Assembly (NCBI RefSeq): GCF_014904705.1
Contig: NZ_JACZCQ010000001.1
Location: 1 to 64,000 of the forward strand
DNA length: 64,000 nucleotides
Origin: Nisaea sediminum
GTDB lineage: Bacteria > Pseudomonadota > Alphaproteobacteria > Thalassobaculales > Thalassobaculaceae
Direction: 5' to 3'
In this document: positions 26,507 to 34,593 of the stretch, one piece after another
Position numbering within the stretch: position 1 is the first letter of the stretch
Layout: each line of letters begins with the position of its first letter
The notes under the pieces: model-generated
The model's input: the letters and a program-made list of their open reading frames with translations, nothing else
Database searches by the model: none
What the model was told of the DNA's origin: nothing
Program-made: the position numbers and the translations under genes

Positions 26507-27090
26507 TGAGCAAGCAACTCCTCGACCGCCGCGCCGCCACGGCGGCTCTCCTGCAGGATCGCGGCGACCTCCTCGTCGTCACCGGCCTCGGTTCGCCGAG
26601 CTACGATGCCATGGCCGCCGGCGATAGCGACCTGAACTACTATCTCTGGGCCGCCATGGGCAGCGCCGCGACGGTCGGTTTCGGCCTCGCCATGACCCAG
26701 CGCGACAGGCCGGTGCTGGTGCTGACCGGCGACGGCGAGATGCTGATGGGCCTCGGCGCGCTCGCCTCGATCGGCCAGAAGCTGCCGCCGAACCTCACCA
26801 TCGCGGTGCTCGACAACGGGCATTACGGCGAGACCGGCATGCAGAAGAGCCATACCGGCAACGGGCTGGAGCTCGCGCGCTTCGCCGAGGCGGCCAATTT
26901 CCCCTGGACCCGGGTGATTGAGGACATGGACGGCGTCGCCGATCTGCGCGCCCGTATCCATGACAAGGCCGGGACGTCCTTCGCGGCGCTCAAGATCGCG
27001 GCGGACGAACTGCCGCGTGCCCTGCCGCCACGCGACGCCGTTCATGTGAGGAACCGTTTCCGGGCCGCGCTCGGCCATTCCACGATCTGA
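26506..27090 (+). CDS. Thiamine-diphosphate-dependent decarboxylase, beta subunit
   Basis: A 194-residue PP-domain subunit. The thiamine-diphosphate/Mg motif is VLVLTGDGEMLMGLGALAS with the closing Asn in TIAVLDNGHYGETG, the expected spacing for GDG-x(about 25)-N. It starts at an ATG overlapping the alpha-subunit stop, so the pair is translationally coupled and should assemble into one enzyme. GMQKSHTGNGLELARFAEA is characteristic of the sulfopyruvate/phosphonopyruvate decarboxylase branch rather than of acetolactate synthases. Confidence 0.85.
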   Translation: MSKQLLDRRAATAALLQDRGDLLVVTGLGSPSYDAMAAGDSDLNYYLWAAMGSAATVGFGLAMTQRDRPVLVLTGDGEMLMGLGALASIGQKLPPNLTIAVLDNGHYGETGMQKSHTGNGLELARFAEAANFPWTRVIEDMDGVADLRARIHDKAGTSFAALKIAADELPRALPPRDAVHVRNRFRAALGHSTI

Positions 27091-27101
27091 GAGGAACAGC
27101 C

Positions 27102-28259
27102 ATGTCTGCCGCCAACGATTATCAGGACATCCGCGACGCCGTGCGCGCGCTCTGCGCCGAGTTCCCGCCGGAATATCACCGCGAGGTCGACGAGAAGCGC
27201 GGCTATCCGGAGGAATTCGTCGACGCCCTGACCAAGGCCGGCTGGCTCGCCGCCATGATCCCCGAGGAATATGGGGGGTCGGGCCTCGGCCTCACCGAAG
27301 CCTCCATCATCATGGAGGAGATCAACCGGGCAGGCGGCAATTCCGGCGCCTGCCACGGCCAGATGTACAATATGGGCACGCTGCTCCGGCACGGCTCGGA
27401 CGCGCAGAAGCAGCTCTACCTGCCGAAGATCGCGAGCGGCGAGCTTCGCCTGCAGTCCATGGGCGTGACCGAGCCGACCACGGGCACCGACACCACCAAG
27501 CTGAAGACCAGGGCGGAGCGCAAGGGCGACCGCTATGTGGTGAACGGACAGAAGGTCTGGATCTCCCGCATCCAGCATTCCGACCTGATGATCCTCTTGG
27601 CGCGGACGACACCGCTTGAAGAGGTGAAGAAGAAGTCGGAAGGCATGTCGATCTTCATCGTCGATTTGCATCAGGCGATCGGCAACGGCATGTCCGTCCG
27701 CCCGATCCCGAACATGGTCAATCACGAGACCAACGAGCTCTTCTTCGACAATCTCGAGATCCCGGCGGAGAACCTGATCGGCGAGGAGGGTAAGGGCTTC
27801 AAGTACATCCTCGACGGCCTCAATGCCGAGCGCACCCTGATCGCCGCCGAATGCATCGGCGACGGCTACTGGTTCGTCGACAAGGCGGCGGCCTATGCCA
27901 AGGACCGCGTCGTCTTCGGCCGGCCGATCGGGCAGAACCAGGGCGTGCAGTTCCCGCTCGCCGAGGCGCATATCGAGATCGAGGCGGCGAACCTGATGCG
28001 CTACGAGGCCTGCCGCCTGTTTGATGCGCACCAGCCCTGCGGCGCGCAGGCCAACATGGCCAAATACCTCGCCGCCAAGGCCTCCTGGGAGGCGGGGAAC
28101 GCCTGCCTACAGACCCATGGCGGCTTCGGCTTCGCCTGCGAATACGATGTCGAGCGGAAGTTCCGGGAGACCCGGCTCTACCAGGTTGCGCCGATCTCCA
28201 CCAACCTGATCCTGAGCTACGTCGCCGAGCATATCCTCGGCCTGCCGCGCTCCTTCTGA
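27102..28259 (+). CDS. Acyl-CoA dehydrogenase family protein
   Basis: A 385-residue flavoprotein of normal length for the family. Recognisable segments are EEYGGSGLGLTEASIIMEE in the N-terminal helical domain, LQSMGVTEPTTGTDTTKLKT (FAD and substrate contact), VNGQKVWISRIQHSDL, and GEEGKGFKYILDGLNAERTLIAAE. The C-terminal helices include QTHGGFGFACEYDVERKFRE with the QxxGGxG signature. It would desaturate or oxidise an acyl-CoA. GAGGAACAG precedes the ATG. It lies 11 bases after the decarboxylase beta subunit and 8 before the CoA-transferase gene, one operon. Confidence 0.92.
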   Translation: MSAANDYQDIRDAVRALCAEFPPEYHREVDEKRGYPEEFVDALTKAGWLAAMIPEEYGGSGLGLTEASIIMEEINRAGGNSGACHGQMYNMGTLLRHGSDAQKQLYLPKIASGELRLQSMGVTEPTTGTDTTKLKTRAERKGDRYVVNGQKVWISRIQHSDLMILLARTTPLEEVKKKSEGMSIFIVDLHQAIGNGMSVRPIPNMVNHETNELFFDNLEIPAENLIGEEGKGFKYILDGLNAERTLIAAECIGDGYWFVDKAAAYAKDRVVFGRPIGQNQGVQFPLAEAHIEIEAANLMRYEACRLFDAHQPCGAQANMAKYLAAKASWEAGNACLQTHGGFGFACEYDVERKFRETRLYQVAPISTNLILSYVAEHILGLPRSF

Positions 28260-28267
28260 GGCCCGCC

Positions 28268-29371
28268 ATGACGCTTCCCCTGAAAGGCCTGACCGTGCTC
28301 GCGCTGGAGCAGGCGGTCGCGGCGCCGTTCTGTACCTCGCGGCTCGCCGATGCCGGCGCGCGGGTGATCAAGATCGAGCGGCCGGAGGGCGATTTCGCCC
28401 GGGGTTATGACGATGTCGCAAAGGGCCAGAGCAGCTATTTCGTCTGGCTCAACCGGGGCAAGGAGTCGGTGGTGCTCAACCTCGCGTCGGACGAGGGCAA
28501 GGCAGCGTTCCGCGAGCTTGTCGCCGAAGCGGACGTTTTGGTGCAGAACCTGAAGCCGGGCGCACTTGCGCGGCTCGGCTTTCCGGTGGAGGAGCTGCGG
28601 AAGACCTATCCGAAGCTGATCACGCTCTCGATCAGTGGCTATGGAGACGAGGGGCCGCTCGCCGCGCGCAAGGCCTACGATCTGCTGATCCAGGCGGAAT
28701 CCGGCCTTTGCTCGATCACCGGCGGGCCCGAGGAACCGGCGCGGGTCGGTGTCTCCATCGTCGATATAGCCACGGGCCAGACTGCACATGCCGCAGTGCT
28801 CGAAGCGCTGATCGCCCGCTCGATCTCGGGCGAGGGAGCGGACATCCGGGTCTCCATGTTTGACGTGATGGCGGACTGGATGACGGTGCCGCTCCTGAAC
28901 CACGAGGGCGGCAAGTCCCCGAAACGGCTCGGCCTCCGGCACCCGTCCATCGCGCCCTACGGCGTCTTCCCGACGGCGGACGGGCCCTCGGTGCTGATTT
29001 CGATCCAGAGCGAACGGGAATGGGCGGTGCTTTGCCGCAAGGTTCTGGAAGACGAGAGCGCGATCACCGATCCGCGCTTCTCAACCAACGTGGCCCGGGT
29101 GCAGAACCGGGCGGAAACGGACGCCCTGGTCGGCGGCGTGTTCGGAAAATTGCCGGTCGAGGCTCTGGAAGCGAAACTCGACGCGGCCGACATCGCCTTC
29201 GCGCGGGTCAATGACACCGGCGCGCTCTCGAGCCATCCGCATCTCCGACGCATCACGGTGGAGACGCCGAACGGCCCGGTTGCCTACCCTGCGCCCGCCG
29301 CGATCTTCGTCGGTGAACCGCGCCGTTACGGTCCGGTGCCGGCGGTTGGAGAGACGCCCGAGACTATCTGA
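28268..29371 (+). CDS. Family III CoA-transferase (CaiB/BaiF-like)
   Basis: A 367-residue protein, slightly shorter than the usual ~400. It opens PLKGLTVLALEQAVAAPFCTSRLADAGARVIKIERPEGDFARGYD (quoted in part here as ALEQAVAAPFCT and VIKIERPEGD). It has the family features NRGKESVVLNL and KAYDLLIQAESGLCSITGG; the Asp in KAYD is the catalytic carboxylate that forms the acyl-CoA anhydride. It would activate an organic acid by CoA exchange, giving the substrate of the neighbouring acyl-CoA dehydrogenase. Its 3' end overlaps that of the convergent MFS gene by 8 bases. Confidence 0.92.
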   Translation: MTLPLKGLTVLALEQAVAAPFCTSRLADAGARVIKIERPEGDFARGYDDVAKGQSSYFVWLNRGKESVVLNLASDEGKAAFRELVAEADVLVQNLKPGALARLGFPVEELRKTYPKLITLSISGYGDEGPLAARKAYDLLIQAESGLCSITGGPEEPARVGVSIVDIATGQTAHAAVLEALIARSISGEGADIRVSMFDVMADWMTVPLLNHEGGKSPKRLGLRHPSIAPYGVFPTADGPSVLISIQSEREWAVLCRKVLEDESAITDPRFSTNVARVQNRAETDALVGGVFGKLPVEALEAKLDAADIAFARVNDTGALSSHPHLRRITVETPNGPVAYPAPAAIFVGEPRRYGPVPAVGETPETI

Positions 29372-30671
29372 GAGGAGATCTGCTGCGGTCCGGCATGAGC
29401 AAAAGGGCAAGGACCGCGGCGAGGGCGGCCGCACCGAGATAGAGCGCGCCTGCCGTTGCCAGCCCGCTGAACGCAATCAGGGCTGTCGCGATCATCGGGG
29501 TCAGTCCCCCGAAGACGCCCATACCGAGATTGAAGGCGACGGAATAGCCGGAAAGCCGGTCCTCTTCCGGAAACAGCTCGACGAACAGGGCCGGGCCCGA
29601 GCCGAGCGGAACGGCAAGCAGGGTGAAGGCCACCAGGTGGGCCGTGATCACGGACGTCATCGATCCGCCGGAGAGCAGCATCCATTCGTGCAGCGGCCAG
29701 GCCACGAGTGCCAGGAGCAGGACCGATATCGCAATCAGTGTTCGCCGCGGTACCCACCGGTCTCCGACGATGGCGAAGAGCGGCATCAGGGGGATCACCA
29801 GGAGCGTCATCGCCGTGTTGATGGTGAGCGACGTTGCGCGCTCCATCAGCCCCTGGCGGGACAGCCATTCCGGCAGATACACGAAGGCGAGATAGTAGCA
29901 GGTGCCGTAGCCCGCGGCGAAGGCGAGCGCCAGAAGGGTCTCGCGCCGGTTCGTGGTGAAGGCCTCGAGAAGGGGGGAGGTTTCCGAACGGCCACTGTCA
30001 TGCTCTTCGAAATGCCGGGACTCGTGCAGGTTCCGGCGTAGAAGGATGGCAGATGCGCCGAGTATCGCCCCGGCGAAGAAAGGCAGGCGCCAGGCCCAGT
30101 CCGCGACGGTTTCCGGAGCGAACAGGCTCGTGGTCAGCGCTGCCGCACCGACCCCGAGGAGCGAGCCTGTCATTGAGCCGATGTTGGCCCAGCTACCGGT
30201 GAGCCCCCGTTCGCCGGCCGGTGCGGTTTCGACCAGGTAGGTCGCCGAGGAGGAAAATTCGCCGCCGACAGACAGTCCCTGAAGTAGCCGGACAAGGACC
30301 AGAAGCGCCGGGGCAAGCAATCCGGCCGTTTCGTAGGACGGCAGGACGCCGAGCAAGAGCGTCGGCAAAACCATCATGGTGACCGAGATCTGCATCGTCC
30401 GCGCCCGGCCGAAACGGTCGCCGAACCAGCCGAAGACGGCTGCGCCGAGCGGGCGCATGAGGAAGCCCGCGGCAAAAATGCCGTAGGTCGCGATCAGGCC
30501 CGCCGTCCGGTCGTGCTCGGGAAAGAAGACAGGCGCTATGATTCCCGCGAGATAGCCGTAGAGCGCGAAATCGTACCACTCGATCACGTTGCCGGCGAAC
30601 CCGGCCATGATCCGGTGGCGAAGCTCCGGCGGATGGGTCACGGGCATTTCCGCTGCGGACATGAAGCTCAC
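29364..30671 (-). CDS. MFS transporter, metabolite:H+ symporter (MHS/ProP-like) type
   Basis: A 435-residue membrane protein with 12 predicted helices. MAGFAGNVIEWYDFALYGYLAG is the hallmark of the MHS subfamily (ProP, KgtP, ShiA), followed by the GDRFGRARTMQIS loop between helices 2 and 3 and SVGGEFSSSATYLVE in helix 4-5. MHS members import organic acids or zwitterions. The start codon may be the GTG at 30671 or the ATG at 30662. It converges on the CoA-transferase gene and is divergent from the 3-hydroxyisobutyrate-dehydrogenase-like gene. It probably supplies the substrate of one of these flanking pathways. Confidence 0.9.
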   Translation of the reverse strand: MSFMSAAEMPVTHPPELRHRIMAGFAGNVIEWYDFALYGYLAGIIAPVFFPEHDRTAGLIATYGIFAAGFLMRPLGAAVFGWFGDRFGRARTMQISVTMMVLPTLLLGVLPSYETAGLLAPALLVLVRLLQGLSVGGEFSSSATYLVETAPAGERGLTGSWANIGSMTGSLLGVGAAALTTSLFAPETVADWAWRLPFFAGAILGASAILLRRNLHESRHFEEHDSGRSETSPLLEAFTTNRRETLLALAFAAGYGTCYYLAFVYLPEWLSRQGLMERATSLTINTAMTLLVIPLMPLFAIVGDRWVPRRTLIAISVLLLALVAWPLHEWMLLSGGSMTSVITAHLVAFTLLAVPLGSGPALFVELFPEEDRLSGYSVAFNLGMGVFGGLTPMIATALIAFSGLATAGALYLGAAALAAVLALLLMPDRSRSPLR

Positions 30672-30744
30672 TCTTTGACGTAACGGCGGAAGGATCAGGT
30701 TCGCGCATTGCGCTGGGCATGACCAGAGATAGGACCGGTCGGCG

Positions 30745-30758
30745 CATGATGCATCATG
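30745..30758. promoter_or_regulatory. 14-bp perfect palindrome, operator candidate
   Basis: CATGATGCATCATG at 30745-30758 is a perfect palindrome in the space between the divergent MFS and dehydrogenase genes. Such short palindromes are typical sites for GntR/FadR-type or similar repressors. No matching regulator gene lies next to it. Confidence 0.45.
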
Positions 30759-30821
30759 ACGGGATGTCGCGGAGGGGCCGAGCCGCTAAGCTGTCGCAAA
30801 ATCATTCACGGGGGGAACGGC

Positions 30822-31712
30822 ATGAGCGGCAAAGTGCGCGTGGGCTTCATCGGCGCCGGGCTGATGGGGCACGGGATGGCGAAGAATCTGGTCGAGAAGG
30901 GCTTCCCTCTGACGGTCATGGGAAACCGCAATCGCCAGCCCATCGATCATCTTGTCTCGCTCGGGGCGACGGAGGCGAAGACGCCCCGCGCCGTCGCCGA
31001 GGCCTCCGACATCGTCTTTCTCTGCCTGCCGAACTCGACGGTGGTGGACAAGGTCGTGCTCGGCCCGGACGGGATCGCCGAGGGTGCGCGCGAGGGCCTG
31101 ATCGTCGCGGACTCGACGACCGCCGACCCGACGGAGACCAAACGCATCGGCGCGGCGCTGGCGGAGAAAGGTGTCCTGATGCTCGACACGCCGCTCACCA
31201 TGACCCCGAAAGAGGCCGAGGCCGGGACGCTGAACGTGCTGGTCGGCGGACCGGCCGAGGTTCTGGAAAAAGTGCGCCCGGCCATCGCCTGTTTCGGCAG
31301 GAACATCTTCCATGTCGGCCCGCTCGGCGCCGCGCACAGCCTGAAGCTGATCAACAATTTCATGTCCATGAGCATGGTCGCGCTCTTCGCCGAGGCGGTG
31401 ACGACGGCGCGCAAGGCCGGCGTCAGCGTCGAGGGCCTGCACGAGCTGATCTCAGCCGGCGCGCTCAACAACCCGCTCTTCCAGAAGGTTATGGACTGGC
31501 CGCTGAAGGGCGACGCGGGCGGGCTGCAGTTCGCCATCGAGAACGCGCTGAAGGATGTCTCCTATTACAACCGCGTCGCCGCAGACGCGGGCGCGACGGC
31601 CCCGATCGGCGCGACCGTGCAGCAGATCTATGCCCTCGCCAATGCCCAGGGCGAGGGCAAGACCCATGTGCCGAAACTGATGGACGTGCTGAGCCGCCTG
31701 AACGGTCTTTGA
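30822..31712 (+). CDS. 3-hydroxyisobutyrate-dehydrogenase-family NAD(P)-dependent oxidoreductase
   Basis: About 296 residues from the ATG at 30822, downstream of a G-rich GGGGGGAAC site. The NAD loop is VGFIGAGLMGHGMAKNLVEKG; the third family motif with the catalytic Lys is SLKLINNFMSMSMVALFAEA, whose KxxNN pattern is intact. The substrate motif, usually DAPVSGG, here reads DTPLTMTPKEAEAGTLNVLVGG, so the substrate may differ from 3-hydroxyisobutyrate (tartronate semialdehyde or another beta-hydroxyacid are alternatives). It is divergent from the MFS transporter with a palindrome between. Confidence 0.9.
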   Translation: MSGKVRVGFIGAGLMGHGMAKNLVEKGFPLTVMGNRNRQPIDHLVSLGATEAKTPRAVAEASDIVFLCLPNSTVVDKVVLGPDGIAEGAREGLIVADSTTADPTETKRIGAALAEKGVLMLDTPLTMTPKEAEAGTLNVLVGGPAEVLEKVRPAIACFGRNIFHVGPLGAAHSLKLINNFMSMSMVALFAEAVTTARKAGVSVEGLHELISAGALNNPLFQKVMDWPLKGDAGGLQFAIENALKDVSYYNRVAADAGATAPIGATVQQIYALANAQGEGKTHVPKLMDVLSRLNGL

Positions 31713-31731
31713 ACCGCGAGGCGGGCGCCGC

Positions 31732-32475
31732 TCAGACCAGCAGGAAGTCGGAGGCGCTGAGGTTCGCCGGCGCGACCCCGATCAGCGTCACCGTATTGCC
31801 GTCGCCGAGGCTGACGACGGCGTCGCCCGTTTCCGTCTGGGACGCGTTCCGGAGCAGATCTTCGGCCGAGGTCTGGGCCTGGTCCGGCGTGCGGACCCAG
31901 ACGATCTTGTCGCCTTCGGCGGCATTGAAATCGAAGATGGTGTCGTTGCCGGAACGGCCCGAAAAGGTGAAGATATCCGCTCCTGCGCCGCCGACCAGGA
32001 GGTCGTTGCCGACACCGCCGTTCAGCGTATCGGCGCCGTCACCGCCGGAGATCGTGTCCTGGTCGCGTCCGCCGTGGATCCAGTCGTTTCCGGCGTCGCC
32101 GATCAGGTTGTCATTGCCGAAATTTCCGTAGATCACGTCGTTGCCGGCGCCGCCTTCGGCGATATCGTCGTGCTGCCCGGTGAAGATGACGTCGTCGCCC
32201 TCCTCGCCGAAGACGTGGTCGTTGCCCCGGTTGCCGTAGATCAGGTCGCTGCCGTCCATCCCATGGATGCTGTCGTCGCCGTCGAGGCCGCTGAGCTCGT
32301 CATGTCCGTCATGGCCGGAGATGTCGTCGTCGTCGAGGCCGTGTCGGTCGTCGCCGTGGTCGTCGTCGCGATCATCATAATGATCCTCATCCCGATCATC
32401 ATGGTCGTCATGCTCGTCGCTGTCTTCGAAACGGGACCGGTAGAGCTCGTCTTCATATTGTTCGTAGCCGGACAT
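31732..32475 (-). CDS. RTX-type calcium-binding repeat protein with Asp/His-rich N-terminus
   Basis: About 247 residues from the ATG at 32475, preceded by AGGAGAA seven bases upstream. Residues about 10-65 are extraordinarily rich in Asp and His (runs such as DEHDDHDDRDEDHYDDRDDD), followed by roughly ten GGxGxDxxx nonapeptides (GGAGNDVIY, GDAGNDWIH, GGVGNDLLV) that form Ca-binding beta-rolls, and a C-terminal GDAVVSLGDGNTVTLIG segment typical of type I secreted proteins. No signal peptide is seen, consistent with type I export. No protease or lipase domain is visible, so the function is unknown. It faces the LuxR-type membrane regulator. Confidence 0.87.
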   Translation of the reverse strand: MSGYEQYEDELYRSRFEDSDEHDDHDDRDEDHYDDRDDDHGDDRHGLDDDDISGHDGHDELSGLDGDDSIHGMDGSDLIYGNRGNDHVFGEEGDDVIFTGQHDDIAEGGAGNDVIYGNFGNDNLIGDAGNDWIHGGRDQDTISGGDGADTLNGGVGNDLLVGGAGADIFTFSGRSGNDTIFDFNAAEGDKIVWVRTPDQAQTSAEDLLRNASQTETGDAVVSLGDGNTVTLIGVAPANLSASDFLLV

Positions 32476-32618
32476 GGCGTTCTCCTCTCGTCGGGTCATC
32501 TGTTCTCGATGCTGGGAGAAACATGCGTCGTTATGTCCGGCGCCTCTATTGGACGAGGGTTTGTTCGCGGCGCTTTCCGGGGGCATAATCCAAAGTCGTA
32601 TGACCGACGGAGGATGCC

Positions 32619-33152
32619 TTGCAGACTGCGGAAATAGGTAGATCGCAGCCGCGCACCGCCGCGGTGCTCGTCGGTGCCGCAAGCCTGCTGCTCTGCATGC
32701 TGTTCTTTGCGTTCGATGTTGTCTGGGATCTCTGGGAGCATCTGGGGGCCGGCAGCGGATACGGCGCCGGGGAGTCCGTGCATCTGGTGTTCGAGATCCT
32801 CGCGGTCGCCGGCCTCGGCTACGGGGCCTGGCTGCTTCGCGGCTACGTCGCCTTCCTGCGCCGCGAGACCGACCGTAACCAGCAAACCATCGCCTCGCTC
32901 AGGGGCAGTTTCGAGCAGGTCCTGACCGAAAAGTTCGACGGCTGGAACCTGACGCCCGCCGAGAAGGACGTGACGCTCTTGATCATCAAGGGGCTCAGCA
33001 TCAACGATATCGCGAGCGCGCGGAACACCGCCCCCGGAACGGTGAAGGCCCAGTCCTCCTCGATCTTCCGCAAGATCGGCGTCTCGTCCCGCACCGAGCT
33101 GATGAGCAGCGTGCTGGACGAGTTCATCGACGTCTCGAACGTGGAGACGTGA
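32619..33152 (+). CDS. Membrane-anchored LuxR-type HTH regulator
   Basis: 177 residues starting at a TTG (32619) that has a strong GGAGG (32609-32613) five bases upstream; the ATG within this stretch is in another frame and hits a stop quickly. Two hydrophobic segments (about residues 13-33 and 57-74) anchor the protein, a short coiled region follows (FLRRETDRNQQTIASLRGS), and the C-terminus is a LuxR/GerE helix-turn-helix: NLTPAEKDVTLLIIKGLSINDIA, then NTAPGTVKAQSSSIFRKIGVSSR. There is no receiver or autoinducer domain. It is divergent from the RTX gene and is the obvious candidate for its regulation (inference). Confidence 0.85.
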   Translation: MQTAEIGRSQPRTAAVLVGAASLLLCMLFFAFDVVWDLWEHLGAGSGYGAGESVHLVFEILAVAGLGYGAWLLRGYVAFLRRETDRNQQTIASLRGSFEQVLTEKFDGWNLTPAEKDVTLLIIKGLSINDIASARNTAPGTVKAQSSSIFRKIGVSSRTELMSSVLDEFIDVSNVET

Positions 33153-33191
33153 GGAGCGGTCTGGACTGACAGGCGCGAAGCGGCGGGAAAC

Positions 33192-33268
33192 TGGCGACCC
33201 CGACAGGATTCGAACCTGTGACCTACAGATTAGGAATCTGTTGCTCTATCCTGCTGAGCTACGGGGTC
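33192..33268 (-). tRNA. tRNA-Arg (anticodon CCT)
   Basis: Read on the minus strand, a complete cloverleaf of 77 nt including encoded CCA: acceptor GACCCCG/CGGGGTC, D-stem GCTC/GAGC, anticodon stem ACAGA/TCTGT with loop TTCCTAA (anticodon CCT, reading AGG), T-arm ACAGG-TTCGAAT-CCTGT. The discriminator base is G. No integrase or attachment-site duplication is visible beside it. Confidence 0.97.
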
Positions 33269-33359
33269 GCACCGGACGAAGTGATACAGGACCGTCGCGG
33301 ACTTGCCAATGGCTTGCGGCAGCCTTCGAGGCCGGTGTCCGGGCTGTCCGCAATGCCCG

Positions 33360-33860
33360 TTACTTGCCAGTCATCAGGGCGAATAGAAGCCGGTTCGCCT
33401 CGCTTCCCGCATCGGCGGCGATTTGAGAGAGCGTCGCGCCGTCGGATGCGGCTTTGAAGCCGTCGCTCTCCAGCCGGGCGCGCAAGGCTTGTGGCGTTGT
33501 CTTCAGGACCGGTGCCAGGTCGGAGAGCGGTGCTTCGGTCAGCAGGGAGACCGCTTTGAAGGCGGGATTGCCGCCGCTCGCGTTTCCGGTCAGTGCCGGT
33601 ACGGCGAACGGTACCGCGACGGCGACCGACAGGGCGAGCGGAATGGTCAGGGCTCCACGCCGCACATAGGCGGCGAATGCCGGCCAGTTCTTCCAGAGAT
33701 GCAGGCCGAACGGAAGCAGAAGGGCGATGCTGAGCCATTCGTGCATGCCGTGGAACGCCGCCGGTGCCCAGTGAAAGAAGAGAGCGATGCCGGAAACGGC
33801 GGAAACCGCGAAAAGTCCGGTGGTCAGCGGCGTCGCATAGCGGTTGAAGAGGGGTGTCAC
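33360..33860 (-). CDS. Small membrane protein, DUF4405-like
   Basis: About 166 residues from a GTG at 33860 that has AGGAG seven bases upstream; the open frame extends further but the added part looks non-coding. Three hydrophobic segments are visible: TPLTTGLFAVSAVSGIALFF, HEWLSIALLLPFGLHLW and TIPLALSVAVAVPFAVPALTG. His residues in HW..AFHGMHEW and FGLHLWKNW resemble the haem-ligand His pattern of DUF4405/cytochrome b-like small proteins. The C-terminal part (ALRARLESDGFKAASDGATLSQIAADAG) is a soluble domain of unknown role resembling repeats that follow this domain in other proteins. Function is not known. Confidence 0.7.
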   Translation of the reverse strand: MTPLFNRYATPLTTGLFAVSAVSGIALFFHWAPAAFHGMHEWLSIALLLPFGLHLWKNWPAFAAYVRRGALTIPLALSVAVAVPFAVPALTGNASGGNPAFKAVSLLTEAPLSDLAPVLKTTPQALRARLESDGFKAASDGATLSQIAADAGSEANRLLFALMTGK

Positions 33861-34015
33861 GGGGAGTCTCCTGAAAACCGGGGGGTGAGGAGCGGCGTCT
33901 CGTGCGCTCCTCGACAGACATGAATATAACGGATCCAAGAGAGTGTATCCGTCGCGGTGATCGTCATTTTTCGGAGAACGAGGACTGACCACCTGTTGCG
34001 GAAAGTTCGTGAGGT

Positions 34016-34405
34016 TTATTCCGCGGGAGCCCGGCTGCCGGGGACATCGATCTGATCGAGCGGGCCCGGCGTCACCAGGCAGCTGATGTAATGCACCTTT
34101 TCCCGGAACAGGTTGGAAAGCCATTCCTCGGCCACCTTGCGGGCCGCCGACAGACGGTGGCCGCCGTCGATCAGGACGAAGCTGTCGTCGAGATAGAAGA
34201 TCCGGAGCGGGTCGGAGGAGGCGTAGCCGTGATCGCGAATCGCATGTACGAGGCGCCAGAAGCGGTCGTTCTGCCGGTCCGTGCCGCGATCGTCGTTGAT
34301 CAGGTGCAGCTTCTGGATCTGGTCGAGCGTAAGGTCCACTTCCGCGAAGCCCTGCTCGCGAAGCTGTTTCTTGATCGATTTCTTGACCTTGCCCTTGATG
34401 ACCAT
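34016..34405 (-). CDS. Small ParB/sulfiredoxin-like domain protein
   Basis: About 129 residues from the ATG at 34405; upstream in-frame codons to 34555 lie in clearly A/T-richer sequence and are doubtful. The central motif FYLDDSFVLIDGGHRLSAARKV is the DGxHRxxAA signature of the ParB-like nuclease/sulfiredoxin superfamily, whose members bind or hydrolyse nucleotides. The protein lacks the DNA-binding domain of ParB and no ParA is near, so it is not a partition protein. The N-terminus is basic (KGKVKKSIKKQLREQ). Function unknown. The A/T-rich upstream region hints at possible acquisition by transfer. Confidence 0.6.
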   Translation of the reverse strand: MVIKGKVKKSIKKQLREQGFAEVDLTLDQIQKLHLINDDRGTDRQNDRFWRLVHAIRDHGYASSDPLRIFYLDDSFVLIDGGHRLSAARKVAEEWLSNLFREKVHYISCLVTPGPLDQIDVPGSRAPAE

Positions 34406-34593
34406 ATCCGCCGGTCCTGAAGCCTCACAGGAATCGTTGCACATCAACGCTATTAACTTAGGTTCGAACGAATTCGGTTTCCAGTAAAAAATGCGCACTG
34501 GTTGCGCTTTATTTTTGCGTCCGCCGCGTCCGGCGGAGCGGCGCGGTCGCCCCATGCCTCTGAAAAACTACCGCAAAGGTAGTCGGCGACGCC

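Noticed and set aside
32074-32637. Plus-strand open frame opposite the RTX gene, with a Val/Ile-rich product
   Set aside because: The hydrophobic look results from reading the complement of Asp-rich codons. The RTX repeats on the minus strand and its ribosome-binding site show the true coding strand.
33192-33268. tRNA-Arg as integration site for a genomic island
   Set aside because: No integrase, no duplicated tRNA 3' end and no change of gene content at the tRNA were visible within the window.
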